Below are positions 10,794 through 20,821 of a DNA stretch of 64,000 nt, one piece after another. The DNA is taken from the NCBI GenBank assembly GCA_024760905.1, contig CM045729.1, positions 77,305,050 through 77,369,049 of the forward strand, written 5' to 3'. Made by a program: the position numbers and the translations under genes. The notes below the pieces were generated by a model. That model was not told where the DNA came from, did no database searches, and saw nothing but the letters and a program-made list of their open reading frames with translations. This DNA is from Plotosus lineatus. Lineage: Eukaryota; Chordata; Actinopteri; Siluriformes; Plotosidae. The stretch's first letter is position 1. Each line of letters begins with the position of its first letter.

Positions 10794-11669
10794 AAATGTG
10801 TGCTATCAAGCACTAAATGTAGTCATAAAAATATTAGTGAACATTTTGACTTTAACTGTATCTTCAAAAGCATGTATAACCTTGAATGCAAATGTTTATA
10901 GACTCACAGAAACAAAATGAAGTAGACATAACCTTGTAAATTATAAGTTTTTTGATATTAAATACATCAGGTTTCAGAGATGTTCCTTTTTATTAAATAG
11001 TTGGAATTGTTAATACTAAAAAAGGCCAAACAAGCCATGGTACATCATACCTTCTGAACATAATAAATATCCTGTAATAAATTTAGCGATGTCTTTACAG
11101 CCATCTAACATCATTGCATATGACATAGCACAGTTTTTTTTTTGTTTTGTTTTGTTTTTTTATGGAAATAATTTCATGACTAATCTGTTCTACATGTTTC
11201 CTCACAAGTTCATTTTATTTTAAAATGAGTGCAAAAAGGATGCAAGTTCTTGCAAATGATCGGGTAACACAATAAATTGTTGGTCTTGGTTTTAACCTCA
11301 AACAATAAAATGATAGATGTTGCGCTGTCAATTCCAGAACTAGACTGGAAAGTTTGACGCCATCTGAAACGCAGCGTGAACCCTACATCACTCTCAGCTT
11401 TTCTCCTTTGAATCAGCTCAGCGCTGTTTCCTTCATCAACAACGCTGAGATCAGTGACATTTTCCATGCTTAAATTACCAGTTTCAAATTTTTCAACCTT
11501 TTCAAAGGTTGGTGAGAATGAAGCAGAATGCATTATTGACTGACATGTGATCTTGGGTTTTATGAAAAATTACGTTTCAAGCGCCAACGTTTCTTGAATG
11601 ACTTGGCCGCTAATGTTTACGCGGCACCATTCCTGTGCCAAAGTACCGTAACTGCTGCAAAGGACTATA

Positions 11670-11701
<32 letters not shown>

Positions 11702-12718
11702 GTTTCATGTGAAGAAAACAATTGAAACTAGTCAGGACAAGTTAGCATATGGTTTCGATATTAACTAATAAACATTTTCTTATCAACTTTGTAATCTATT
11801 TCCTCCTCCTTTGAACTTGCTGTGGTCTTTACTAGCAGAATTACTTTCAACTGCAAATATTTTGGGTTTGAAACTGCAGATCTTAACCTCAACCCCTCTC
11901 TTTTCCTCTCTCTTTATTTTCCTGCTCAGTCTTTTAATCACATCCTGACCTTGGATTGCCATCACTCCTGCAAACTCATTAACCACAGCCATTAATTATT
12001 ACTTGTCCTCATCCCCTTTATTTTTGGCTAATTTCTATCCTCGTGTGTTAACAGTGCCCATTCCGCAGTGAATCTGACCTTCCTGATGGAGGTCAATACA
12101 TCCAAGCATGCACCCCGTAATCATATTTCTGTTTCGAAAACATCTGCTTTAAGGGCTCGTTTTTTTGTTTTTTTTTAAGCATGTCTGTCCCTCACCAGTC
12201 TCCATGACTGATGCAGTTGAATGATGATTACAGGTTCCAGCTGTGATTTATAAATGTGCTGAATGGAGGAGAAGAGTGATGGGGATAGGAAAGAGTCAGA
12301 GTTCAATTCCTCTTATTGCACTTTAGTGGTGGTAAAGTACCATTAAGTGGTCAAAATTATGTACTTAGCCATGAAAAAGGTAAGTTTAGTGAAAATGGAT
12401 AGAAAATAAAGGCAATTCATGTGATGTTGAATGATTACTTTAGTGTTTACATGCTGGAAGTGGTTTACTGCATAGCATTATCCTTAGAATCGAGGTCTTC
12501 TGTCCTCTGTGCGGCCATTAACTCAGTCAAATAGATTCTGTTCACAGCCTACACGTGATAACCAAGTTCAACAAGATTTAAGACAAATTATCTTCATTGT
12601 TTATGCTCCGTGATGTTTCAAAAGAAAGTCCAGTGAGTTCAATCGTCCAGCTCTCCAGCTTTGTTCAAGATTTCATTACTACACAGGCGTACAGTCAAAA
12701 TGCTTCTGAAAAAAGATA
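10794..12718. other. mostly unrecognised sequence
   Basis: About 1.9 kb with a T32 run near 11675-11701 and a coding-looking minus ORF (listed separately). Otherwise no repeat family recognised. Confidence 0.4.
11210..11533 (-). CDS. uncharacterised 107-aa ORF, possible exon or relic
   Basis: An ATG-started ORF whose first 75 residues have a protein-like composition, mixed charged and polar, for example 'FTLRFRWRQTFQSSSGIDS'. The last 30 residues are hydrophobic and cysteine-containing, and less convincing. No domain is recognised, and no splice sites, promoter or poly(A) signal are obvious. It could be a host exon, a remnant of a transposon protein, or chance. Function unknown; no neighbour gives context, since it lies in unrecognised sequence between the 9.4-10.8 kb TIR element and Tig1. 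Confidence 0.2.
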   Translation of the reverse strand: MHSASFSPTFEKVEKFETGNLSMENVTDLSVVDEGNSAELIQRRKAESDVGFTLRFRWRQTFQSSSGIDSATSIILLFEVKTKTNNLLCYPIICKNLHPFCTHFKIK

Positions 12719-12720
12719 TA

Positions 12721-13508
12721 CAGTAAAATCTCCGCTGACGAACGCTTAAGCTCACGAACTTTTCGCCTCAAGAACATTAAATTTGCGAGCATATAGTCTC
12801 TGCTGACGAACTAGTTTTCGGCGGACGAATCAAACCACGTGGTCGAACAGTGCCACGGTGGCGGCCACGAGAAGCTGACGCACGCTCACGGCATCACAGT
12901 TCGTCACCCCCTTTCTTTGAGTGCGGACGTGGTTTGTGTTTGCTAGACATTTTGGACCATATTGAGTGTACTTTTGCTATTATGGGACCGAAAAAGACCC
13001 CACCACAGGCGGAGATCATTGAAAAACACGAACGAGGTGTGCGTTTGTGTGACTCAGCGTCCCAGTACCAGTACGCTAAGTCTACCATTGCTCCCATCCT
13101 TAAGAACAAGGAAGCTATTAAGGGTGCGTGTGTGGCTAAGGGTGTTTCCAAACAGTAGGCGTTTCCAAACACTCCTTCCAAACAGTAAGTCCCTCCCTCC
13201 TCCTCCTCCCACTCCATTCCATCAAGCCATCAACTACCATCACAAAGGTAAATAAAACGACTTTATTATACAGTACAGTTTATTTCTTTAATTACAATAC
13301 AATAGCACATTTATTATACACAAAATAAGGTATATTTTTGTGTAGTTTTAAGGCTTATTTAGTAGAAAATTATGTTTTATGGGGACCTGGGAACGGATTA
13401 TTCTCATTTTAATGGTTTCTTATGGGAAATAAATGTTCGGAAGACGAACTTTTCGCCTCACACACACATTCAGGGAACCAATTATGTTCGTGAGCTGAGG
13501 TATCACTG
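12721..13508 (+). mobile_element. Tig1 element, copy 1, 788 bp
   Basis: Left end 'cagtaaaatctccgctgacg' and right end, reversed, 'cagtgatacctcagctcacg' are inverted repeats with TA on both sides (12719-12720 and 13509-13510). The inner repeats 'cacgaacttttcgcctca' occur near both ends. The interior keeps the start of a Tigger-like transposase gene and then skips to the 3' end, so this is an internally deleted pogo-superfamily element. Opposite-strand copies lie at 54.7 and 63.8 kb. Confidence 0.85.
12982..13158 (+). pseudogene. truncated Tigger/pogo transposase N-terminus (CENP-B-like HTH)
   Basis: The ATG at 12982 opens 58 codons beginning 'MGPKKTPPQAEIIEKHERG' and including 'STIAPILKNKEAIKG' and 'AKGVSK'. 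In Tigger transposases and related CENP-B/jerky proteins this is the first helix-turn-helix, which binds the terminal repeats. The usual residues between the MGPKK start and EIIEKHERG are missing, and the frame stops at 13156 after the first domain; the second HTH and the DDE catalytic core (normally several hundred residues) are absent. The ORF cannot make an active transposase, though a small DNA-binding peptide is conceivable. The upstream reading frame is open to about 12850 without a better start. Confidence 0.7.
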
Positions 13509-14560
13509 TACAAGGGTCCCTTGTTTTTTGTGATGGTTCAGTTCTGGCCCTTACCGCGGATCAAGAAAATCCGTGAGTGATTGACGCGGTTTTAAAACTT
13601 TATGTATGATATTACATGCACTAAAATATGAACACATTGTATAGACAGTTCTACTCATTATTACAGTAATGATGCACTAAAATGTAGTAATGATTAAGTA
13701 AAAACTTTTTAATTCTGTACTGTGATAATATTTATGAATAAATAAAGCGATGAGGCTCCTTACCAGAAGCTAGAGAAGATGCAGGACGTTTGAGTGATAT
13801 CGTAGGACTTAAACAATAATTTAAAATACACTTAAAAAAAAAAAAAAAAAAAAAAAGTGAATTGGCAGTGGTGGTCTAGTGGTATAGGGCGCTGGATCGC
13901 TGATCCAAAGGTTGGGGGTTCGAGTCCCACTCTCCACAAGGTTGTCACTGTCCCCCCCCAGTGGAGCTAACTGGGTTATCAAAGGCCGGCCATGTCTCTC
14001 ACTGTCTATGGTGAGAGGCATGTAAAAGAACCATTGCTGACTTTCAACAAGAGTAGGCTGCAACGCCGTCAGCGTGTTTCCGCCCTGCGATGGCCTGGCG
14101 AGCTGTCCAGGGTGTACTCTGCTCTCGCCCGAAGTTGGCTGGGATGGGCACCATCCTCCCCGCGACCCAAATTAGGATTTAAGCGGGTACAGAAAACGAA
14201 CTGAAAAAAGTGAATTTGTAATTCGGGCAATCACGTTGATAACGTGTGCGAAGGAGAAAAAAAAAAGAGACGCACTCATCACCTGCAACCAATCAGCAGG
14301 AGTGAGAAACAAAAGCTTTTAGCCATTGGCTAAATTTGAATCACGTGGCAGTAACTTCTGGGTTGGCCGTTAATCCGGAAGTATAATAATAATGCAGTAA
14401 AATGTAGTAATGATAAAGAAAAAGCTTTTAAATTTTGCACTGTGATAATATTTATGAATAAATAAAGCGCTTAGGCTCCTTACCAGAAGCTAGAGAAGAT
14501 GCAGGGTGTTTGAGTGACATCATAGGACATTAGAAGTCACTAAATACATGTTTGACTGAA
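13509..14560 (+). mobile_element. Tig4 copy with internal duplication, SINE-A inside
   Basis: Begins 'caagggtcccttgttttttg', immediately after the TA shared with Tig1. The segment containing 'gcagtaaaatgtagtaatga', 'gataatatttatgaataaat' and 'ccttaccagaagctagagaa' occurs twice (about 13650-13815 and 14388-14545), so part of the element is tandemly duplicated around the SINE insertion at 13864-14203. No ORF. Confidence 0.6.
13864..14203 (+). mobile_element. SINE-A copy with perfect 13-bp TSD
   Basis: Full-length, 340 bp: head 'tggtctagtggtatagggcg', B-box 'ggttcgagtcc', body and tail A ending 'gggtacagaaaacgaactg'. The duplication 'aaaaaagtgaatt' at 13851-13863 and 14204-14216 is exact. The same SINE in the same host sequence recurs at 45.5 kb. 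Confidence 0.95.
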
Positions 14561-14752
14561 TGCAGGAATAAACTTTGGGTAAATAGGTTCAGTGCCAGAA
14601 CATTTACTTCAGGTGGAGCAGGTCATGGCAGGTCATGGGTTCAAAGCCTGGGCATGGTGGGAATTTGACATGCACTGAATTTTCCACCTAAAATTGCTGG
14701 TTTCATTAACAATTCTTTGTGAATATATTATATAGAAATATGATAATAATCA

Positions 14753-15104
14753 GGCAGTGGTGGCCTCGTGGTACAGGTGCTGGATCACTGACTGATCCGA
14801 AGGCTTGGGGTTGGAGTCCCACTCTCCACAGCTTGTCACTGTCCCCCCAGTGCAGCTAAATGGGTTTTCAAAGGCCGGCCATGTCTCTCACTGTCTATGG
14901 TGTGAGGTTCATGTAAAAGAACCATTGCTGACTTTCAACAAGAGTAGCTACAAAGCTGTCAACGTGTTTCCGCCCTGCGATGGCCTGGTGAGTTGTCCAG
15001 GGTGTACTCTGCCCTCGCCCGGAGAAGGCTGGGATGGGCAACAGCCTCCCCGTGACCCTAATTAGGATTAAGCAGTTACAGAAAATGAACTGAACTGAAC
15101 TGAT
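14753..15104 (+). mobile_element. SINE-A copy
   Basis: Head 'tggcctcgtggtacaggtg', B-box-like 'ggttggagtcc', body, and tail A ending in '(gaact)n'. Flanked by 'tgataataat' and 'tgatgataat', an approximate duplication. Confidence 0.9.
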
Positions 15105-15529
15105 GATAATCGTTAATGACCGGATTTGAAAATGACTTTTATTCTTCCTTTCCAGGGAAAACAATAAATGATGCAATCCGAAGCTGGTATCACATCATAA
15201 ATGATACGAATTGCATCATATTGTTCCTCGAAGTCATGAATGATGCATCATTAACTCTGTTAACTCAACTCCCATCACTTTACTGAACAGATTGCTTTAA
15301 ATCAACTCGAGAAAACATCTACATGGAACTGCATGTTTAATATAATTATAGAGAAAAAATTTAAATATCTCGGAAACAGTCAATCTGACATTTTTATTGT
15401 TATATTTTAACCCAGAATTCCAAAATTCATAACAAACAGCAGGCAACGTCTACACATTTCTCGACCAGTATAACTTTTTCAGCTTTTCCGTTTCATTTCA
15501 TCTCCTTTTATCTTCCAAACTGCTTTATT

Positions 15530-15735
15530 TTTATTAGCATTGCGGAGAGGCAGGAGCCTATCTCAGCTGACTCCGGGCAAAGATGATGTACACCCTGAAC
15601 AACTCACCACAGGATGCAACAGACACAACCATTCACACTCACGTTCACACAGCGGGGCAATCAAGAACATCCATTGAGCCTCATGTGCATTTCTTTTGAC
15701 TGTGGGAGGTAACTGGGCCTGAATCAGAGACTAAA
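15530..15735 (-). mobile_element. old SINE relic
   Basis: Minus strand: 'ggagcctatctcagctgact' and 'ttgactgtgggaggtaactg' match the decayed fish SINE pattern seen on the plus strand at 16.7, 19.1 and 22.9 kb. Confidence 0.6.
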
Positions 15736-15906
15736 ATAATCCAGATCAAGAATGTTGTAAATGATATACTGTCATGGTTTCGTACTTTTTACTGTGTATG
15801 CGATGTTTTGAATACCATGAGATCCACATGAACATCTTTTGTAACTAATACAGTATATTATAAATAAAATCAGTGTTTACAGGGTGCACCCTGCCTTTGC
15901 CTAATG

Positions 15907-16568
15907 CAGTGCTTCTCAATTATTTTCTGTTACGCCCCCCCCTAGCAAGAAGAAAACAATTCGCGCCCCCCCACCACCCACTTTCTGCCGCAACTATAAA
16001 TTATAACTTTTTTCTATAATATAGTTACAGGTATATCTCTTCATTATATCGTATCCTTGTTAACATAAATAAAACAAAAAGAAAGAGATATAGTTCAACT
16101 TACAAGAATAACTTTTTGAACATTTTTTATTAGTCTGTAAAAGAAAGTGCATCAATTTGCCTTAAATTTAAAAATAATAATATCCTTGTTACATTTTTGA
16201 CAATCTTACCACACCATTTGCTGCTGAAAATAAAATCAATAAATAATTAATTCAAATTGACTTCAGAAACATTAACTCAGGAGCACAATATATAAACACT
16301 TTAACCTACAAAACAAGAACAAATAGAACAATTTGTGCTGATTTTTTTTTTCTCAAAATGAGCTCCTGCTCAATGTTTAGCTGGGACCTGTACTTGCTGC
16401 GCACAATGGGCAATGAGGGCGCCACTGCCAACTACTGGAGTGGATGTGCAATTACACTTTCTTGTAGTACGGCGGAAAAAAAGCATGTTCTCCTGGGTCA
16501 CACGCGCCCCCCTCAGCATCCCATCGCGCCCCCCCAGGGGGGCGCGCCCCACTATTTGAGAAGCACTG
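15907..16568. mobile_element. hAT-1 non-autonomous element, 662 bp
   Basis: 'cagtgcttctcaat' at the left and 'ttgagaagcactg' at the right are flanked by an exact 8-bp duplication 'gcctaatg' (15899-15906 and 16569-16576). C-rich subterminal blocks are followed by an AT-rich core. This is the most complete hAT-1 copy in the window; it has no transposase. Confidence 0.95.
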
Positions 16569-16743
16569 GCCTAATGTCAGCTGAGACCGACCCCAGTCTC
16601 CCTGTGACCCTGATAGTAAGATTAAGTGGTTACAATGCTTTAAGAATAAGCAGTGACATGAAGATCACCCACTAATATTCACAATCTTTTCACAAACTGG
16701 CTTACTCCATCGTTATATGTTATTAACAAAACACATCGAGCGC

Positions 16744-17035
16744 AGCATGGCGACATAGTGGGTAGTACATCCACTTCACAGCACATGCTTCCTGTGCTTG
16801 CTTTGGTTTCCTCTGATTGCTCCAGTTTCCTCCCAAAGTCCAAAAACAAGCATATTAGGTCAATTGGCTATTCCTGATCGCCCCAATGTACGAGTGCGAG
16901 TAGCCTGTGTATGCATAGGCCCTGCAGTGGTCTGGTGATCTGTTCAGGGTGTACCCCACCTTTGCTCAGCGTCGGATGATATAAGCTGCAACCCTAATTA
17001 AGATTAAGTGCCTTAGAAAATGAATGAATTAATTA
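16744..17035 (+). mobile_element. old SINE, decayed
   Basis: Weak tRNA-like start, then 'ggtttcctctgattgctcc', 'cctcccaaagtccaaaaaca' and an end 'ttaagtgccttagaaaatga' resembling tail A. An older lineage sharing the tail type. Confidence 0.6.
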
Positions 17036-17129
17036 TTTTAAAATAATAGCACTGCTTCTGCGAATTATGTACCCATATCAATGGCTACTTATATCAAGAA
17101 TCTTTGTACTATATACTACAATAAATGAT

Positions 17130-17322
17130 CTTCTTCTTCTTCTTCTTCTTCTTCTTCTTTTCCTTTCGGCTGTTCCCTTTTTCTCAGGGGTCGTCATAGT
17201 TAATCTGTGATTCGTATGTTTGATTTGGCATAGGTCTTTATGTCGGATACCCTTCCTGACACAACCCTTTTGCAAGAGGCAGACTACTCTTGTCGAAAGT
17301 CATCAATGGTTCTTTGACATGA
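17130..17322 (-). mobile_element. SINE-B 3' part
   Basis: Minus strand: body end, then tail B ('gtcggatacccttcctgaca' on plus) and its 3' end at a (TTC)n run. The head is missing; the body is cut at about 17320, where the SINE-A array begins. Confidence 0.75.
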
Positions 17323-18184
17323 CATTCATTCATTCATTCATCCATGTTCTGTAACCACTAGGGTCGTAGGGAGGTTGGGACCCATCCCAGCCAACTTCAG
17401 GCAAGGGCTGAGTACACCCTGACCAGCCCTCCAGGCCATCGCAAGCTGATGGCTATGCAGCTACACTTGTCGAAAGTCAGGAATAGTTCTTTTACATGGC
17501 ATGCATTCATTCATCCATTTTCTGCAACCACTAGGATTGCAGGGAGGTTGGGACTCATCCCAGCCAACTTCAGGAGAGGGCTGGGTACACCCTGAACAGC
17601 CCGCCAAGCCATCGCAAGCTGATGGCTATGCAGCTACACTTGTCGAAAGTCAGGAATAGTTCTTTTACATGGCATGCATTCATTCATCAATTTCTGCAAC
17701 CAATAGGATCGCAGGGAGGTTGGGACTCATCCCAGCCAACTTCAGGAGAGGGCTGGGTACACCCTGAACAGCCCGCCAAGCCATCGCAAGCTGATGGCTA
17801 TGCAGCTACACTTGTCGAAAGTCAGGAATAGTTCTTTTACATGGCATGCATTCATTCATCCATTTTCTGCAACCAGTAGGATCGCAGGGAGGTTGGGACT
17901 CATCCCAGCCAACTTCAGGAGAGGGCTGGGTACACCCTGAACAGCCCGCCAAGCCATCGCAGGCCAGAAACACGCTGACGGCTATGCAGCTATACTTGTT
18001 GAAAGTCAGCAATGGTTCTTTTACATGAATCTCTCACCATAGGCAGTGAGAGACATGGCCAGCCTTTCATAACCCAGTTATCTGCACTGGGGGACAATGA
18101 CAACCGTGTGGAGAGTGGGGATTCAAACCCCCAACCTTATGCTCAGCGATCCAGCACCCTTTACCACCAGGCCACCATTGCCCC
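17323..18184 (-). mobile_element. SINE-A with four-fold tandem 3' half
   Basis: On the plus strand 'atgcattcattcat' recurs at about 17501, 17674 and 17846, giving a unit of 172-173 bp. Each unit holds tail A plus the adjacent body ('cttgtcgaaagtcaggaata'). Only the last unit runs on through the complete body and head to 18184. The units differ by few bases, so the array formed after insertion by local tandem duplication. Confidence 0.9.
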
Positions 18185-18217
18185 ACCAAAGCAATTTTCC
18201 TAAATAGTGAAAACCAA

Positions 18218-18523
18218 AGGTAAAATGTCTGTTGGGTTACCCGAGACTTGTGGCTCATCAGGCCAGTGCTTATTCCCAGTTTCCGCAGTGTGAAGCGACC
18301 AGGAGTTCAACTCCTCCTGGATGGGACGCTAGTCCATCACAGGTTACCTTCCAGTATATTTTTACTGGTACCCATTGATACTGCTAGGTGACTAGAGGCA
18401 CACTTGTGGTTAAGACCTTGCCCAGGGGTCTTGGCACAGTGGGGGAAGGGGGTCTAACAGGGATTTGAACACACAACCTCCCGATCATGAGCGCAGCACC
18501 CTAACCACTACGCCACTGGCCCA
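18218..18523 (-). mobile_element. SINE-2 copy
   Basis: A tRNA-derived family distinct from SINE-A. The minus-strand head has a tRNA-like A-box and a B-box read on plus as 'gggatttgaacacaca'. The body includes 'ccaggagttcaactcctcct' and 'tatttttactggtacccatt'. Matching copies lie at 29.1 and 48.1 kb, and a fragment at 28.1 kb. Confidence 0.9.
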
Positions 18524-18524
18524 A

Positions 18525-19127
18525 AAACTAAAGGAGGTACAATCATATATTGTATATTGAGTGATACTACAGCCAATGGTCAGTATCAGATATTCAAATA
18601 TAAGATATGTGCCTTGTATGGAGGTCCACTATTAGATTAATATCCCGGAGTAATGAGACAGGCTCTAAATAGAAATGGTAAACCGACTAGCGAACAGTTT
18701 TAAGATTAAAGGCGAATAGGGTCGATAGAATCGTACTGATAAATCCAGAGACCCTTTATGAACATCATGATCACACAAGTAGGATACAATACGTCAACTG
18801 TACGGCATCACATATCCAGGGATTTCCATATTCATTGGCTAAGATTATGTTCAGATCATCAGCACCGACAAGATGGTTCACTTACCTTTTAGTCCAGCAT
18901 TTCATATCAGTGTTACAGTCCCGTCCTCTACTCCCTCCACTGGACATGCATAAATTCAAATGGAGCATAAGTATCATTTCATAAACCTAAACTGTACAGT
19001 GTGCTCCCACAGGTTCTGGTTTTCCTGGCTGTGACTTGTAGCCCTTCTATACTGCATGGGAATATTAGCGGAATTAGCTTGCTTATTAAAAAGGATTTAA
19101 TCATGTGATAAGCAAATACTGATACAT
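18525..19127. other. no recognisable feature
   Basis: About 600 bp of apparently unique sequence; no ORF or repeat recognised. Confidence 0.4.
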
Positions 19128-19460
19128 ACACTGTGGAGCTCAGTGTAGAGAAGCAAAACACTGATAGTATACTCACAGCAAGAAGGTCCTGAGTTTGAGT
19201 CCTGTGGCCGACAAGGGCATTATTATATGGAATTTATATTTTCTCTTTGTTCTTGTGTGGGTTTTCTTGGGTAATCCTGCTTTCTTGTTCAGTCCTAAGA
19301 GGCTAACTGGCTTTTTCAAATTACCGCTAGATGATGCGATTGTGAATGGTTGTGTGTTTTTCTCTGTGATGGACCGACAGAAATGCTCATAGTGTACTCT
19401 GGCTTCACCCAGAGTCAGTTAAAATAGGCTCCAGCCTCCCAGCGACAATAATAAACAATA
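19128..19460 (+). mobile_element. old SINE with recognisable tRNA head
   Basis: 'cacagcaagaaggtcctgag' followed by 'tttgagtcctgtgg' is the B-box region of a widespread fish tRNA-derived SINE. It is followed by 'tgggttttcttgggtaatcc' and a tail 'ggctccagcctcccagcgac'. Heavily decayed. Confidence 0.65.
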
Positions 19461-19779
19461 AAAAAGTTGGGAAATTGAAAGAAGAAGGAACGAATGAATC
19501 CGCTTTGCTGGTTTTACGGCACATCTGTATTGTGTATGTATAATATATATCCTGCAGGCAAGATGATATATATCCTGCAGGACGGTTATTAAAATATTAG
19601 AGATATTTTGAAGTGGTTATACTAATTTTGCTCGTGTGCTATTTTCTATCACATGAGACCCGAGTTGTATAATTGCCAAATCAGGACTATTTGATTAGAA
19701 TTTTATCAAGATATGATTTGCAAACAATCGAAATCATGTATACAAATTGGCTGTTGAGGATTCTTTCAATTCAGACTCC

Positions 19780-19782
<3 letters not shown>

Positions 19783-19816
<34 letters not shown>
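19783..19816. repeat. T34 homopolymer
   Basis: Uninterrupted T run. Confidence 0.95.
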
Positions 19817-19818
<2 letters not shown>

Positions 19819-20213
19819 CTTTTTTCTTTTTTTGTTATTTCCCCAAACATACTCGTACTTGTGTTTTAAAGTTGTCGTTGAATGCTGTTGCCTCTGTCCA
19901 CTCCTGGCTTCCTAGCATAGCTGTTAGCAGCTGCCATGTTTTTTGTGATTTGGTAATAATTTGCTTTCATCTCTTTTTTTTTTTTTTATTTCTCTCACAG
20001 GTCAAAAAAGGGGTATTACATCCATTGCAGAAAGAAAGTGTGAGCATGTGAGAGTACTTTTAAAAAGAGTACCAGAGAGTTAATATTGGAGTCTGGATGA
20101 GGCAATCTCCAGCTTTTACATAGAGCCAATGGAGGCAAGGGCTCACACCATTTTATGGGTCACTTCATATGAAGAAATTTCATTTGGAGCTGTATTATTA
20201 GATTGAACTATTT

Positions 20214-20214
<1 letters not shown>

Positions 20215-20282
<68 letters not shown>
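20215..20282. repeat. (TG)n microsatellite
   Basis: Perfect TG repeats. Confidence 0.95.
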
Positions 20283-20284
<2 letters not shown>

Positions 20285-20403
20285 CAGAGAATTCACTGCC
20301 CAGAACTGAACAAACTGAAAGGGAAAATGGCTCCAGTATTAAAGTTAATGTACATAATGGTGCAGTATAAATTCACGAAACTAGATTCTCTCTTAACAAT
20401 GAC

Positions 20404-20746
20404 ATTCATTCATTCATTCATTCATCCATTTTCTGTAACTTCTAGGGTAGCAGGGAGGCTGGCTCCCATCCCAGCCAACTTCAGGTGAGAGCAGAGTACA
20501 CCCTGAACAGCTCGCCAGGCCATTGCAGGGCAGAAACACACTGACAGCAGCTACTCTTTTTCGAAAGTCAGCAATGGTTCTTTTACATGAACCTCACACC
20601 ATAGATAGTGAAAGACATGGCCGGCCTTTGATAACCCAGTTATCTGCACTGGGGGGGGACAGTGATAACGCGATGATAATGAGCCTTGAACCCCCAACAT
20701 TAGGATCAGTGATTTAGTACCTTTACAACAGGCCACCACTGTGCCC
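20404..20746 (-). mobile_element. SINE-A copy
   Basis: Minus strand, complete: tail A simple repeat '(attc)n' at 20404, body, and head ending 'ggccaccactgtgccc'. The piggyBac-like TTAA follows at once. Confidence 0.9.
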
Positions 20747-20778
20747 TTAACCCTTTATACCCTGAATTATTTTCTAGC

Positions 20779-20821
<43 letters not shown>

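Noticed and set aside
13880..13935. tRNA genes at SINE heads (for example 'tggtctagtggtataggg' with 'ggttcgagtcc')
   Set aside because: The A- and B-box-like sequences are always joined to the same SINE body and tail and show no complete cloverleaf, so these are tRNA-derived promoters, not tRNA genes.
13992..14204. Recurrent 70-aa ORF 'MSLTVYGERHVKEPLLTFNK' seen at many SINE copies
   Set aside because: It is simply the SINE body translated; frames vary between copies and there is no evidence of protein use.
17323..18184. CRISPR-like array from regularly spaced repeats
   Set aside because: The units are contiguous 172-bp SINE segments without distinct spacers, in a vertebrate genome.
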